DNA of 64,000 bases from contig NZ_QKWJ01000013.1 in the NCBI RefSeq assembly GCF_003353055.1, forward strand, positions 62,001 to 126,000, written 5' to 3'. Each line of letters starts with the position of its first letter. Position 1 is the first letter of the stretch. The translations under genes were made by a program, and so were the position numbers. Below, in pieces: positions 1 through 9,227 of the stretch. This DNA comes from Cupriavidus lacunae (GTDB lineage Bacteria > Pseudomonadota > Gammaproteobacteria > Burkholderiales > Burkholderiaceae). The notes under the pieces are model-generated. The model searched no databases, was not told the DNA's origin, and saw nothing but the letters and a program-made list of their open reading frames with translations.

Positions 1-19
1 CGCCGCAGGGGGACTGAAC

Positions 20-853
20 ATGTGGCGCGACGCCATCGGCCAGCAGCACGCCGCCGCCACCGGCGTGGTGCGGATCGCATCGCTGGTGCCGTCGGTGACG
101 GAGTTGCTGTTCGCGCTCGGGCTGGCCCGGCAGATGGTGGCGCGCACCGGCTTCTGCATCCACCCGGAACCGGCCGTGCGCGCGCTGCCCAAGGTGGGCG
201 GCACCAAGGACGTGAACGTGGCGCGGCTGCGCGAACTCGCGCCCACGCACATTGTGGTCAATATCGACGAGAACCGGCGCGAGACCGTGGATGAGATCCG
301 TGCCTTCGTGCCCAATGTGATCGTCACCCATCCGTGCGCGCCGGAAGACAACCTCGGGCTGTACCAGCTGCTGGGCGGCATCTTCGGCTGCCATGCCGAG
401 GCCGAGGCGCTGTGCACCGCGCTGCAGGTGCAGCTGGACGCGATCCGCGTGCGGCCCTGGCCGGTGCGCCGCGTGCTGTATGCGATCTGGCAGGACCCGT
501 GGATGACGGTGTCGCGCGACACCTATATCAGCCGCATGCTGGCGCTGGCCAACTGGCAGACCTGGCCGGACGGCAGCGCTGCGTTGCAGGCCTGCGTCGA
601 CGGTGATTGCAGCCGCCCGAACGCGGCCGGCGAGCGCTATCCCACCTTCCGCTGGAGCGATGCGCTGGTGCGCGAGCTCGACCTGGTGCTGCTGTCGACC
701 GAGCCCTACCGCTTCACCGAGGACCACGCCGACGCGCTCGAGCGCCAGCTCGGCAAGCCGGTGCTGCTGGTCGATGGCGAGATGCTGTCCTGGTACGGCA
801 GCCGCGCCATCGACGGCGTGCGCTACCTGGCGGCGCTGGCGGCCGCCAACTAG
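20..853 (+). CDS. BtuF-like helical-backbone metal/cobalamin-binding protein
   Basis: A 277-residue protein with the periplasmic-binding-protein-like fold of BtuF and related cobalamin or metal receptors. Visible family features are RIASLVPSVTELLFALG near residues 18-34, GGTKDVN near 60 and a C-terminal LLVDGEMLSWYGSR. The ATG is placed by AGGGGGA seven bases upstream. A tga at 15-17 may end the preceding gene. The N-terminus has no hydrophobic signal sequence, so unlike true BtuF it probably stays in the cytoplasm or is not exported by Sec. No permease or ATPase gene lies beside it. The fold call is good; the ligand is not known. Confidence 0.75.
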   Translation: MWRDAIGQQHAAATGVVRIASLVPSVTELLFALGLARQMVARTGFCIHPEPAVRALPKVGGTKDVNVARLRELAPTHIVVNIDENRRETVDEIRAFVPNVIVTHPCAPEDNLGLYQLLGGIFGCHAEAEALCTALQVQLDAIRVRPWPVRRVLYAIWQDPWMTVSRDTYISRMLALANWQTWPDGSAALQACVDGDCSRPNAAGERYPTFRWSDALVRELDLVLLSTEPYRFTEDHADALERQLGKPVLLVDGEMLSWYGSRAIDGVRYLAALAAAN

Positions 854-862
854 CCAACCGGA

Positions 863-1939
863 TCAGGCCGCGCGGAAGCGGACCACGCCGTCGTCGCCGG
901 TTTCCCGCACTAGCTCGCCGCGGTGCCACAGGCAGTGCAGGTGGGCCAGCGACTCGCCCATGGCGAAGGTCATCTGATGGATGTCGAACTGGCGCTTGAA
1001 GATCACGCTGACAATGTCGTGCGCGCTGCAGGCCTTCTCGCGGCAGGCGTCGACCGTTTCGGCTAGGCGGTCGGCATGGTGCTCGCGCAGCTGCATGATG
1101 CGGGTATGCAGGTTGCGGAAGGGGCGGCCGTGCGAAGGCAGGATCAGCACGTCCTGCGGCAGCGGCTCATACTTGCCGAGCGAATCCAGGTAGAGCTGCA
1201 GCGAATTGCCCTCGGGCTCCATGTCGAACACGCTGACATTGGTCGAGATCCGCGGCAGCACCATGTCGCCGGAGATCAGCACATTGGTGGCTTCGTTATA
1301 CAGCGCCACGTGCTCGGGCGAATGGCCGAAGCCGGTGATCACGCGCCAGGCCGAGGTGGCCGCATCGGTGCCGATCCGCACCGTGTCGCCCTCCATCATG
1401 CGGCGGTACTGCGCCGGCAGGTCCGGCACCAGCGAGGGGTAGTAGGTCTTGCGCGCGCGCAGCTTTTCCTGGCTGTCGGCATCGGTCAGGCCGTGCAGCG
1501 CGAAGTGCGCGGCGGCGGCGTCGCCGCCAGCGCTGGAGCCGGCACCGGTGCCGCTGCCCATCACGCGCGCGCTCATGTAGTCGCCCAGGCTCATCCACAG
1601 CCGCACGCCGAAGCGCTTGCACAGCCAGTGCGCCAGGCCGACGTGGTCGGGATGGCTGTGCGTGACCAGCACGCGCACCACCGGCAGGCCTTCCAGCTCA
1701 TTGGCGAAGATGGTTTCCCAATGGCCCTTGATGATGTCGTTGGTGATGCCGCAATCGATGATGGTCCAGCCGTCGCGGCCGTCAAGGCGGTCGCGCAGCA
1801 GCCACAGGTTGATATGGTCGAGCGCGAACGGCAGCGGCATGCGCAGCCAATAGACGCCGGGGGCGACTTCCTGCTTGGAGCCGGGCTCGGGCATGGTGTC
1901 GCCGAACGGGTATTGGAGCTGGTGTTCGAGTGCGTTCAT
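863..1939 (-). CDS. MBL-fold metallo-hydrolase beside liuR
   Basis: A 358-residue metallo-beta-lactamase-fold hydrolase. THSHPDH at about residues 93-99 (H94, H96, D98, H99) gives the dinuclear metal site, and later histidines (GFGHSPEH, PSHGRPF) complete it. The frame stays open back to 2071, but that extension covers the promoter region with a LiuR box at 2050-2071, so I place the start at the ATG at 1939; no strong ribosome-binding site is visible there. It is divergent from liuR, the arrangement expected of a LiuR target. Substrate unknown; hydrolysis of an acyl-thioester or lactone in branched-chain catabolism is only an inference. Confidence 0.8.
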   Translation of the reverse strand: MNALEHQLQYPFGDTMPEPGSKQEVAPGVYWLRMPLPFALDHINLWLLRDRLDGRDGWTIIDCGITNDIIKGHWETIFANELEGLPVVRVLVTHSHPDHVGLAHWLCKRFGVRLWMSLGDYMSARVMGSGTGAGSSAGGDAAAAHFALHGLTDADSQEKLRARKTYYPSLVPDLPAQYRRMMEGDTVRIGTDAATSAWRVITGFGHSPEHVALYNEATNVLISGDMVLPRISTNVSVFDMEPEGNSLQLYLDSLGKYEPLPQDVLILPSHGRPFRNLHTRIMQLREHHADRLAETVDACREKACSAHDIVSVIFKRQFDIHQMTFAMGESLAHLHCLWHRGELVRETGDDGVVRFRAA

Positions 1940-2049
1940 GAGGAGTCTCGTGGTCGAAGCCTGGCGCCAGGGCGCGGGCTTTCTCGTTCTGCCGCCACGC
2001 CGGTCTGCATGAGCAGGGGCGTGAAAGCACCGGTTGCCAGCCGTCCTGG

Positions 2050-2071
2050 TTGACGCTAACGTAAACGTCAA
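2050..2071. promoter_or_regulatory. LiuR operator 1 (divergent MBL / liuR promoter)
   Basis: A 22-bp imperfect palindrome with outer halves TTGACG and CGTCAA around a central ACGT. It lies between the divergent MBL-fold gene and liuR and matches in form the second site at 2647-2668. Operators of this look are known for MerR-type LiuR in proteobacteria; binding here is inferred. Confidence 0.7.
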
Positions 2072-2146
2072 TCATACGGCTCGTTTCCATCTTAAGCGAA
2101 AACTTGACTTCACAACGAACGACCGTTCACTTTCTTTGGGCAGGCT

Positions 2147-2611
2147 ATGTCAGCGACGCCAGCGGCGGCTTCCGCCACTTACACCATCACCGACCTCGCG
2201 CGTGAATTCGACGTCACGCCGCGGGCCATCCGCTTCTATGAGGACCAGGGCCTGCTGGCGCCGGAACGCGAAGGGCCGGGCGGGCGCAAGCGCGTCTACA
2301 ACGGCCGCGAGCGGACCCGCCTGAAGCTGACGCTGCGCGGCAAGAGGTTGGGGCTCACTCTCAATGAGATCCGCGAAATTCTTGACCTCTATGAGTCGCC
2401 GCGCGACACCGCCCCGCAACTGGAGCGCTTCCTGCACTCGCTGGCCGCGCACCGGAGCGCGCTGGAACGGCAAATGGAGGACCTGCAGGCGCAACTGGCC
2501 GAGATCGACCAGCATGAGCGCCAGTGCAAGGCCTTGCTGGCGGCGCAGACCGGCAAGCAGCCAGCGGACTCGGAAGGCGGCGATGCGCCGGCCCGGGCCA
2601 CCGCCGCCTGA
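2147..2611 (+). CDS. liuR: MerR-family regulator LiuR
   Basis: A 154-residue MerR-family regulator. The winged helix-turn-helix is at about residues 11-80 (ITDLAREFDVTPRAIRFYED, then LLAPERE) and is followed by a dimerisation coiled coil of about 40 residues (LERQMEDLQAQLAEIDQHE). It lacks a metal-sensing cysteine cluster, which suits the LiuR subgroup that responds to branched-chain acyl intermediates. Its position beside the whole liu gene set, and two matching palindromes on either side of it, support the name. It probably controls its own divergent promoter and the downstream thioesterase-liuA transcript. Confidence 0.85.
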   Translation: MSATPAAASATYTITDLAREFDVTPRAIRFYEDQGLLAPEREGPGGRKRVYNGRERTRLKLTLRGKRLGLTLNEIREILDLYESPRDTAPQLERFLHSLAAHRSALERQMEDLQAQLAEIDQHERQCKALLAAQTGKQPADSEGGDAPARATAA

Positions 2612-2646
2612 AGCGCCACTTCCGCTGGCATCCGTGCCGCTCGGGA

Positions 2647-2674
2647 TTGACGTTTACGTAAACGTAAATAGAAT
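2647..2674 (+). promoter_or_regulatory. LiuR operator 2 overlapping a promoter
   Basis: A palindrome with a perfect 16-bp core (2650-2665, ACGTTTACGTAAACGT). TTGACG at its left end can serve as a -35 element and TAGAAT at 2669-2674 as a -10 element, so the operator fills the spacer. That is the classic MerR-family geometry. The promoter would drive the thioesterase at 2740 and liuA behind it. Confidence 0.7.
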
Positions 2675-2739
2675 AGCCGGACATCGCGCCAGGCTTGTGC
2701 GCTGCCCGGCAATCCAAGCTCTTCATCCGGAACCCTGCC

Positions 2740-3216
2740 ATGACCCCATCCAACGCCAGTGCCGTACCCGCAGAACCGGAATCATTGTCCGCCGCGCGCG
2801 CCGACGCCATCGCCACCAGTTTTTCGCGCCAGGGGCTGATGACCACCTTTGGCGCCACCCTGCAGCGGGGGGACCGCGGTGAGGTTGAACTGGCGATGCC
2901 GTGGTCCGAGGGCGTGACCCAGCAGCACGGCTTCTTCCACGGCGGCGTGGTGGGCGCGCTGGCCGACAGCGCCTGCGGCTATGCCGCGCTGACGCTGGTG
3001 GGCGAGGATGAGGCGGGTCTGACCGCCGAGTACAAGATCAACCTGCTGTCCCCCGCCCAGGGCGAACGCCTGGTGGCGGTGGGGCGGGTCCTCAAGCCCG
3101 GGCGCACGCTGATCGTGGCGCAGGGCGATGTCTATGTCGAGCAGGACGGCCGCCGCAAGCAGGTGGCCACGATGCTGATGACGCTGTGCGTGGTCAAGAC
3201 TCTGGGCCACGTCTGA
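2740..3216 (+). CDS. PaaI-type hotdog-fold thioesterase
   Basis: A 158-residue single hotdog-domain acyl-CoA thioesterase of the PaaI/YigI type. The signature [20 protein letters not shown] lies near residues 65-84; its aspartate is the expected catalytic residue. The first ATG after the LiuR-box promoter is at 2740, and the longer frame from 2695 would overlap the likely transcription start. It leads into liuA 64 bases downstream, so a role in clearing dead-end acyl-CoA esters of leucine breakdown is plausible but not shown. Confidence 0.8.
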   Translation: MTPSNASAVPAEPESLSAARADAIATSFSRQGLMTTFGATLQRGDRGEVELAMPWSEGVTQQHGFFHGGVVGALADSACGYAALTLVGEDEAGLTAEYKINLLSPAQGERLVAVGRVLKPGRTLIVAQGDVYVEQDGRRKQVATMLMTLCVVKTLGHV

Positions 3217-3280
3217 ACCGATTGATCCGGCAACCATCCGGAAAACCCGACACACACACCGATTCCTACAGGAGACCATC

Positions 3281-4462
3281 ATGACCGAACTGCCAGGCCT
3301 GAGATTCGATCTGGGCGAAGACATTGAGATGCTGCGCAGCGCCGTGCGCGACTGGGCCCAGGCCGAACTGGCCCCGCGCGCCGCCGAGATCGACCGCACC
3401 GACCAGTTCCCGATGGACGCCTGGAAGAAGATGGGCGACCTGGGCGTGCTGGGCATCACCGTGGCCGAGGAATACGGCGGCGCCAACATGGGCTACCTCG
3501 CGCATATGATCGCGATGGAGGAAATCAGCCGCGCTTCGGCGTCGGTGGGCCTGTCCTATGGCGCCCACTCCAACCTGTGCGTGAACCAGATCCACCGCAA
3601 CGGCACCGCCGCGCAGAAGGCCAAATACCTGCCCAAGCTGGTCTCGGGAGAATGGATCGGCGCGCTGGCGATGAGCGAGCCCAATGCCGGCTCCGACGTG
3701 GTCAGCATGAAGCTGCGCGCTGAATTCAAGGGCGACCGCTACGTGCTCAACGGCACCAAGATGTGGATCACCAACGGCCCGGACTGCGACGTGCTGGTGG
3801 TCTACGCCAAGACCGAGCCGGACCTGGGCGCGCGCGGCATGACCGCCTTTATCGTCGAAAAGGGCATGAAGGGCTTCTCGGTGGCGCAGAAGCTGGACAA
3901 GCTGGGCATGCGCGGCTCGCACACCGGCGAGCTGGTGTTCCAGGACGTGGAAGTGCCGGTGGAGAACATCCTGGGGGCCGAGAACGGCGGCGCCAGGGTG
4001 CTGATGAGCGGGCTGGACTATGAGCGCGCGGTGCTGTCGGGCGGCCCGGTCGGCATCATGCAGGCGTGCATGGATGTGGTCACCCCGTATATCCACGACC
4101 GCAAGCAGTTCGGCCAGAGCATCGGCGAATTCCAGCTGATCCAGGGCAAGGTGGCCGACATGTACACCACGCTGCAGGCGGCGCGCAGTTACCTGTACAC
4201 GGTCGGCAAGAACCTGGACGCGCTCGGCACCGACCACGTGCGCCAGGTGCGCAAGGACTGCGCCGCGGTGATCCTGTACACCGCAGAGAAGGCCACCTGG
4301 ATGGCGGGCGAGACCGTGCAGATCCTGGGCGGCAACGGCTATATCAACGAATACCCGGCCGGCCGCCTGTGGCGCGACGCCAAGCTGTACGAGATCGGCG
4401 CCGGCACCTCGGAGATCCGCCGCATGCTGATCGGCCGCGAGCTGTTCGCGGAAACCATGTAA
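3281..4462 (+). CDS. liuA: Isovaleryl-CoA dehydrogenase
   Basis: A 393-residue FAD acyl-CoA dehydrogenase that oxidises isovaleryl-CoA to 3-methylcrotonyl-CoA, the third step of leucine catabolism. The catalytic base of most family members would sit in a YEGT motif near the C-terminus. Here that motif is [12 protein letters not shown] without the glutamate, and [13 protein letters not shown] carries E248 at the alternative position that marks isovaleryl-CoA dehydrogenases. ACAGGAGACC precedes the ATG. It is the first core liu gene after the LiuR-controlled promoter; liuB, liuC, liuD and liuE follow in the same direction but are dispersed over 22 kb. Confidence 0.93.
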   Translation: MTELPGLRFDLGEDIEMLRSAVRDWAQAELAPRAAEIDRTDQFPMDAWKKMGDLGVLGITVAEEYGGANMGYLAHMIAMEEISRASASVGLSYGAHSNLCVNQIHRNGTAAQKAKYLPKLVSGEWIGALAMSEPNAGSDVVSMKLRAEFKGDRYVLNGTKMWITNGPDCDVLVVYAKTEPDLGARGMTAFIVEKGMKGFSVAQKLDKLGMRGSHTGELVFQDVEVPVENILGAENGGARVLMSGLDYERAVLSGGPVGIMQACMDVVTPYIHDRKQFGQSIGEFQLIQGKVADMYTTLQAARSYLYTVGKNLDALGTDHVRQVRKDCAAVILYTAEKATWMAGETVQILGGNGYINEYPAGRLWRDAKLYEIGAGTSEIRRMLIGRELFAETM

Positions 4463-4469
4463 CGGCACC

Positions 4470-4501
4470 GCGGGGGCGCCGAAATCACCCGGAGCCCCCG
4501 C
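4470..4501 (+). other. GC-rich hairpin after liuA
   Basis: GCGGGGGC at 4470-4477 can pair with GCCCCCGC at 4494-4501 just after the liuA stop. There is no T-run, so it is not a normal intrinsic terminator; it may stabilise the 3' end of the liuA transcript. Confidence 0.3.
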
Positions 4502-4572
4502 CCGAACCCCATTACAATCTCAGTACCCGTCGCAAGACCACTCGTTGTACTGCTCCCGGCTCCCGTCGACCC

Positions 4573-6408
4573 ATGTCCCACTTCCCCAAACTGCTCTCCT
4601 CGCAGATTGCCTTCGATGTGGCGAGAACGATGCTCGACGGGTTCGACAAGCACTACCGCCTGTTCCGCGAGGTCAGCCACCAGGCCAAGCTGAAGTTCGA
4701 GGCCGGCGACTGGCACGGGCTGCAGCAGATCCAGCGCGACCGCATTGCGTTCTACAACGAGCGCGTGCGCGAATCCAGCGTGATCCTGGAAGACGAGTAC
4801 GACGCCAAGAATATCGAGGACGAGATCTGGCAGCAGATCAAGCTGCACTACATCGGCCTCCTGACCAACCACCACCAGCCCGAGCTGGCCGAGACCTTCT
4901 TCAACTCGGTCTGCACGCGCATCCTGCACCGTTCGTACTTCAACAACGATTTCATCTTCGTGCGCCCGGCGATCTCGACCGAATACATCGAGAACGAGGA
5001 ATCGCCCACGCGCCCGACCTTCCGCGCCTACTACCCGGGCAGCCGCGAGGGCATGGCCGCGTGCTTCGAGCGCGTCGTGCACAACTTCCAGCTGGAGCGC
5101 CCGTTCGAAGACCTGCAGCGCGATATCGGCTACGTGGTGCGCGCGGTCAGCGAGCATTTCGGCGACCTGCGCATCGCGCCGAATTTCCAGGTCCATACGC
5201 TGTCGTCGCTGTTCTTCCGCAACAAGTCGGCCTATATCATCGGCCGCATCCTGAACGGCGACCGCACCTTCCCGCTGGCGATCCCGATCCTGCATGGCCC
5301 CGGTGGCAAGCTGACGCTGGACACGGTGCTGCTGGAGAAGGAACAGCTGCTGATCCTGTTCTCGTTCACGCACTCCTACTTCATGGTCGACATGGAGATC
5401 CCGTCGGCCTACGTCACCTTCCTGCGCGACATCATGCCGCGCAAGCCGCGCGCGGAGATCTATACCTCGCTGGGTTTGCAGAAGCAGGGCAAGAACCTGT
5501 TCTACCGCGATTTCCTGCACCACCTGCAGCATTCGTCGGACAAGTTCATTGTCGCGCCCGGCATCCGCGGGCTGGTGATGCTGGTGTTCACGCTGCCGTC
5601 GTACCCGTACGTGTTCAAGGTCATCCGAGATTTTTTCCCGGCGCCCAAGGAAACCACCCGCGAGCTGGTCAAGTCCAAGTACCAGCTGGTCAAGCAGCAC
5701 GACCGCGTGGGTCGCATGGCCGATACGCTGGAATATTCCGACGTGGCCTTCCCGCTGTCGCGCTTCGACGATGCGCTGGTGCGCGAGTTCGAGCAGCACG
5801 CGCCGTCGATGATCGAATACCAGCGCGGCAAGCAAGGCGGCGAAGAGATCGTGGTGCGCCATGTCTATATCGAGCGCCGCATGACGCCGCTGAACATCTA
5901 CCTGACGGAGGGCTCCGACGCGCAGGTCGAGCATGGCGTGATGGAATACGGCAACACCGTCAAGGAACTGATTGCCGCGAACATCTTCCCGGGCGACATG
6001 CTGTACAAGAACTTCGGCGTCACGCGCCACGGGCGCGTGGTGTTCTACGACTACGACGAGATCGAATACCTGACCGACTGCAACATCCGCCACGTGCCGC
6101 AGCCTCGCAACGAGGAAGAGGAGATGTCGGGCGAGGTCTGGTACACGGTGCGTCCGCACGACATCTTTCCCGAAACCTACCGCACCTTCCTGCTGGGCGA
6201 TCCGCGCGTGCGCGCGGCGTTCCTGCGCCACCATGCGGATTTTTTCGACCCTGCCATGTGGCAGAGTCACAAGGACCGGCTACTGGCCGGACACGTCCAT
6301 GACTTCTTTGCCTATCACAGTTCACAGCGATTCATTCACCGCTACGGCGAACACGGCGCCGAGCCCACTGCTGTTTCCAAGCCTGGTCCTGAAAGGAGGG
6401 TCGCATGA
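4573..6408 (+). CDS. aceK: Isocitrate dehydrogenase kinase/phosphatase
   Basis: A 611-residue AceK, the bifunctional enzyme that phosphorylates and dephosphorylates isocitrate dehydrogenase and so directs carbon into the glyoxylate shunt. The N-terminal regulatory half runs to about residue 320. The kinase/phosphatase half contains the ATP-site strand [10 protein letters not shown] near residue 350 and the metal-site region [14 protein letters not shown] near residue 500. The frame is open far upstream inside liuA, but homology begins at [17 protein letters not shown], so 4573 is the start. It is not next to aceA or aceB here. The stop overlaps the start of the carbonic anhydrase by 4 bases, so the two are co-translated. 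Confidence 0.95.
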   Translation: MSHFPKLLSSQIAFDVARTMLDGFDKHYRLFREVSHQAKLKFEAGDWHGLQQIQRDRIAFYNERVRESSVILEDEYDAKNIEDEIWQQIKLHYIGLLTNHHQPELAETFFNSVCTRILHRSYFNNDFIFVRPAISTEYIENEESPTRPTFRAYYPGSREGMAACFERVVHNFQLERPFEDLQRDIGYVVRAVSEHFGDLRIAPNFQVHTLSSLFFRNKSAYIIGRILNGDRTFPLAIPILHGPGGKLTLDTVLLEKEQLLILFSFTHSYFMVDMEIPSAYVTFLRDIMPRKPRAEIYTSLGLQKQGKNLFYRDFLHHLQHSSDKFIVAPGIRGLVMLVFTLPSYPYVFKVIRDFFPAPKETTRELVKSKYQLVKQHDRVGRMADTLEYSDVAFPLSRFDDALVREFEQHAPSMIEYQRGKQGGEEIVVRHVYIERRMTPLNIYLTEGSDAQVEHGVMEYGNTVKELIAANIFPGDMLYKNFGVTRHGRVVFYDYDEIEYLTDCNIRHVPQPRNEEEEMSGEVWYTVRPHDIFPETYRTFLLGDPRVRAAFLRHHADFFDPAMWQSHKDRLLAGHVHDFFAYHSSQRFIHRYGEHGAEPTAVSKPGPERRVA

Positions 6409-7076
6409 CTGACGCCATCGCCCAGCTGTTCCGCAACAACCGCGAGTGGGTCGACCGCGTCAATGCCGAAGACCCGACCTTCTTCATGCGCCTGGCCAAC
6501 CAGCAGGCGCCCGAGTACCTGTGGATCGGCTGCTCCGATTCGCGCGTGCCGGCCAACCAGATCCTGGGCCTGGCCCCCGGCGAGGTGTTCGTCCATCGCA
6601 ATATCGCCAACGTGATCGCGCACAGCGACCTGAACGCGCTGTCGGTGATCCAGTTCGCGGTGGAGGTGCTCAAGGTGCGCCATATCACCGTGGTGGGCCA
6701 CTACGGCTGCGGCGGCGTCAAGGTCGCGCTCAAGCGCGAGCGCATCGGCCTGGCCGACAACTGGCTGCGCCATGTGCGCGACGTGGCCGACAAGCATGAG
6801 GCTTATCTGGGCACGCTGCTGCGCGAGGACGACGCCCATACCCGGCTGTGCGAGCTCAACGTGATCGAGCAAGTTAACAACGTCTGCCAGACCACCGTGA
6901 TCCAGGACGCCTGGGACCGCGGCCAGGCCGTGACCGTGCATGGCTGGGTCTACGGCGTGTCCGACGGCCTGCTGCGCGACCTGGGCATGGCCGCCAGCAA
7001 CAACAACGAGCTGCATGAACAGCTGGCCGCGGCCTACCGCCAGTACGGCGACCCGCCGCAAGCGTCGATCCGCTGA
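6405..7076 (+). CDS. can: Beta-class carbonic anhydrase
   Basis: A 223-residue beta-carbonic anhydrase interconverting CO2 and bicarbonate in the cytoplasm. Zinc ligands are C43 (in CSDSRVP), H99 and C102 (in GHYGCGG), with the D45-R47 dyad. Length matches E. coli Can. AAAGGAGGG lies directly upstream and the ATGA overlap with aceK indicates translational coupling. Bicarbonate is a substrate of the biotin carboxylase LiuD encoded downstream and of other anaplerotic carboxylases, which gives the location some sense. Certain as to family. Confidence 0.95.
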   Translation: MTDAIAQLFRNNREWVDRVNAEDPTFFMRLANQQAPEYLWIGCSDSRVPANQILGLAPGEVFVHRNIANVIAHSDLNALSVIQFAVEVLKVRHITVVGHYGCGGVKVALKRERIGLADNWLRHVRDVADKHEAYLGTLLREDDAHTRLCELNVIEQVNNVCQTTVIQDAWDRGQAVTVHGWVYGVSDGLLRDLGMAASNNNELHEQLAAAYRQYGDPPQASIR

Positions 7077-7128
7077 CCGGCGCAGCACCGAACACCGCTT
7101 CCTCATACACCGATCCAGGAGACCCGAC

Positions 7129-8307
7129 ATGGAAGAGATCGTCATCGTTTCAGCCGCCCGCACGCCAATGGCTGCGTTCCAGGGCGAATTCGCCAGCGTC
7201 ACCGCGCCGCAGCTCGGCGCCGTGGCCATCCGCGCCGCCGTCGAGCGCGCCGGCCTGAAGCCCGAGCAGGTGGAAGAAGTCGTGTTCGGCTGCGTGCTGC
7301 CCGCCGGCCAGGGCCAGGCCCCGGCGCGCCAGGCCGCGCTGGGCGCGGGCCTGCCGCTGGGCGTGGGCTGCACCACCGTCAATAAGATGTGCGGCTCGGG
7401 CATGCGCGCGGCCATGACCGTCTACGACGGCCTGATCGCGGGCTCGTTCGATATCGCGATCGCCGGCGGCATGGAGAGCATGACCAACGCGCCGTACCTG
7501 ATCCCGAAGGGCCGCGGCGGCTACCGCATCGGCCACGGCATGATCTACGACCACATGATGCTGGACGGCCTGGAAGACGCCTATGACAAGGGCCGCGCCA
7601 TGGGCACCTTCGGCGAGGACTGCGCCGCCAAGTACGGCTTCACGCGCGAGCAGCAGGACGAATTCGCGATGGACAGCGTGCGCCGCGCCCAGCAGGCTAC
7701 GGAGAACGGCGACTTCCGCTGGGAAATCGCGCCGGTGACCGTGTCCGGCAGGGGGGGCGACACCGTGATCGACACCGATGAAGGCCCGCGCCGCATCAAG
7801 CTCGACAAGATCCCGTCGCTCAAGCCCGCGTTTGCAAAGGACGGCACCATCACCGCCGCCTCGTCGTCGTCGATCAACGACGGCGCCTCCGCGCTGGTGA
7901 TGATGCGCGCCTCCACCGCGAAGCAACTGGGCCTGCAGCCGATCGCGCGCATGCTGGGCCACACCACCCACGCGCAGGCGCCGGGCTGGTTTACCACCGC
8001 GCCGGTCGAGGCCATCGCCAAGCTGTATCGCAAGCTGGACTGGACCACCGACAGCGTCGACCTGTTCGAGATCAACGAGGCCTTCGCCGTGGTGCCGATG
8101 GCGGCCATGCACGACCTCAAGATCCCGCGCGACAAGGTCAATATCCACGGCGGCGCCTGCGCGCTGGGCCACCCGATCGGCGCCTCGGGCGCGCGCATCA
8201 TGACCACGCTGATCGGCGCGCTGCGCAAGACCGGCGGCAAGCGTGGCGTGGCCAGCCTGTGCATTGGCGGTGGTGAAGCCACGGCGGTGGGGATCGAGAT
8301 CCTCTGA
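7129..8307 (+). CDS. Acetyl-CoA acetyltransferase (thiolase)
   Basis: A 392-residue biosynthetic-type (degradative-capable) thiolase. Nucleophile C88 is in NKMCGSGM, H348 in ALGHPIGASG and the second cysteine C378 in ASLCIGGGEA, the same numbering as the Zoogloea enzyme. The ATG at 7129 follows CAGGAGA. Leucine breakdown ends in acetyl-CoA and acetoacetate, so a thiolase here can split acetoacetyl-CoA; polymer producers of this genus also use such enzymes for beta-ketoacyl-CoA formation. It is probably not phaA itself, since phaC and phaB are absent nearby. Confidence 0.92.
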   Translation: MEEIVIVSAARTPMAAFQGEFASVTAPQLGAVAIRAAVERAGLKPEQVEEVVFGCVLPAGQGQAPARQAALGAGLPLGVGCTTVNKMCGSGMRAAMTVYDGLIAGSFDIAIAGGMESMTNAPYLIPKGRGGYRIGHGMIYDHMMLDGLEDAYDKGRAMGTFGEDCAAKYGFTREQQDEFAMDSVRRAQQATENGDFRWEIAPVTVSGRGGDTVIDTDEGPRRIKLDKIPSLKPAFAKDGTITAASSSSINDGASALVMMRASTAKQLGLQPIARMLGHTTHAQAPGWFTTAPVEAIAKLYRKLDWTTDSVDLFEINEAFAVVPMAAMHDLKIPRDKVNIHGGACALGHPIGASGARIMTTLIGALRKTGGKRGVASLCIGGGEATAVGIEIL

Positions 8308-8331
8308 CCTATCTCGTCCTACTTGTTTTCT

Positions 8332-8449
8332 CCCCTCTCCCGCCTGCGGGAGAGGGGCCGGGGGAGAGGGCAGGCACCGGCATACCGAACGCCTTACCTC
8401 GAGCCAGCGCCCGCCCTCTCCCCAACCCTCTCCCGCAAGCGGGAGAGGG
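8332..8449. repeat. Paired REP-like palindromes (BIME-like composite)
   Basis: Unit one is CCCCTCTCCCGC, CT, GCGGGAGAGGGG (8332-8357). Unit two is CCCTCTCCCGC, AA, GCGGGAGAGGG (8426-8449). Between them GGGGAGAGGGC (about 8360-8370) faces its complement GCCCTCTCCCC (8411-8421), so the whole block is a composite palindrome. It sits in the 208-base gap between the thiolase and the SDR gene. A related single unit is at 16385-16414. Confidence 0.85.
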
Positions 8450-8515
8450 AGCAAGACAGAGGCACTTTGCTTAACCCGCGGAGCACCACGTTCCGCCCGA
8501 CAAAGGAGCACAGCC

Positions 8516-9196
8516 TTGCCAACCGTCCTGATCCTCGGTGCCTCGCGCGGCATCGGCCTTGAATTCGTGCGCCAGTACCGTGCCGACGGCTGGCGCGTCA
8601 TCGCGGCGGCGCGCACGCCCGAAGGCGTCGGCGCGCTGCAGGCGCTGGGCGCCGAAACCCACCAGGCCGACCTGTCCGATGCCGGCGCGGTCGCTGGCCT
8701 GGGCTGGAAGCTCGATGGCGAGGCGCTCGACGTGGCGATCTACAACGCCGGCGTGCTGGGCCCCCGCACCGAAGGCGCACAGCCGGTCACGCCGCAGGAG
8801 TTCGACCAGGTCATGCATGTCAACGTGCTGGGCCCGATGATGGCGCTGCCGCTGCTGCTGCCCTATGTCGAAGCCGGCCAGTCCGGCCACGGCGGCGTGC
8901 TGGCGGTGCTGTCTTCGCGCATGGGCAGCATCACCGCGATGGAGCACAACGCCAGCTGGCTGTACCGCGTCAGCAAGGCCGGCGCCAACGCCGCGCTGCG
9001 CGCGGTCTCGCTCGATGCGCGTCACGCCACCTGCGTTGCGCTGCACCCGGGCTGGGTCAAGACCGACATGGGCGGACAGGAGGCCGACCTGACCGTGCAG
9101 CAGAGCGTCAAGGGCATGCGCCAGGTGCTGGCCAGCGTCAAGCGGCGCGACAACGGCACCTTCCACAATTACGACGGCACGCCCATCCCCTGGTAA
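8516..9196 (+). CDS. SDR-family oxidoreductase
   Basis: A 226-residue short-chain dehydrogenase/reductase. The nucleotide-binding motif GASRGIG is at residues 8-14, YNAG at 76-79, catalytic S133 or S134, and Y150-K154 in YRVSK. The start is TTG at 8516, chosen because AAAGGAG lies 7 bases upstream and the protein then begins right at the first Rossmann strand (PTVLILGAS); upstream frame would run through the REP repeats. The subgroup resembles YbbO/CsgA-type SDRs; substrate unknown. It is followed 31 bases later by an acyl-CoA dehydrogenase. Confidence 0.85.
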   Translation: MPTVLILGASRGIGLEFVRQYRADGWRVIAAARTPEGVGALQALGAETHQADLSDAGAVAGLGWKLDGEALDVAIYNAGVLGPRTEGAQPVTPQEFDQVMHVNVLGPMMALPLLLPYVEAGQSGHGGVLAVLSSRMGSITAMEHNASWLYRVSKAGANAALRAVSLDARHATCVALHPGWVKTDMGGQEADLTVQQSVKGMRQVLASVKRRDNGTFHNYDGTPIPW

Positions 9197-9227
9197 GCGC
9201 GCCCGCACACCTCATCACCGAACCGAC

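Noticed and set aside
4339..6270. 643-codon open frame antisense to aceK
   Set aside because: Shadow of a GC-rich gene; Arg/Ala/His-rich composition without family features, and aceK is intact on the other strand. The same applies to long antisense frames over liuB (12207-14447), bioF-bioB (18901-21222) and znuD (28799-30511).
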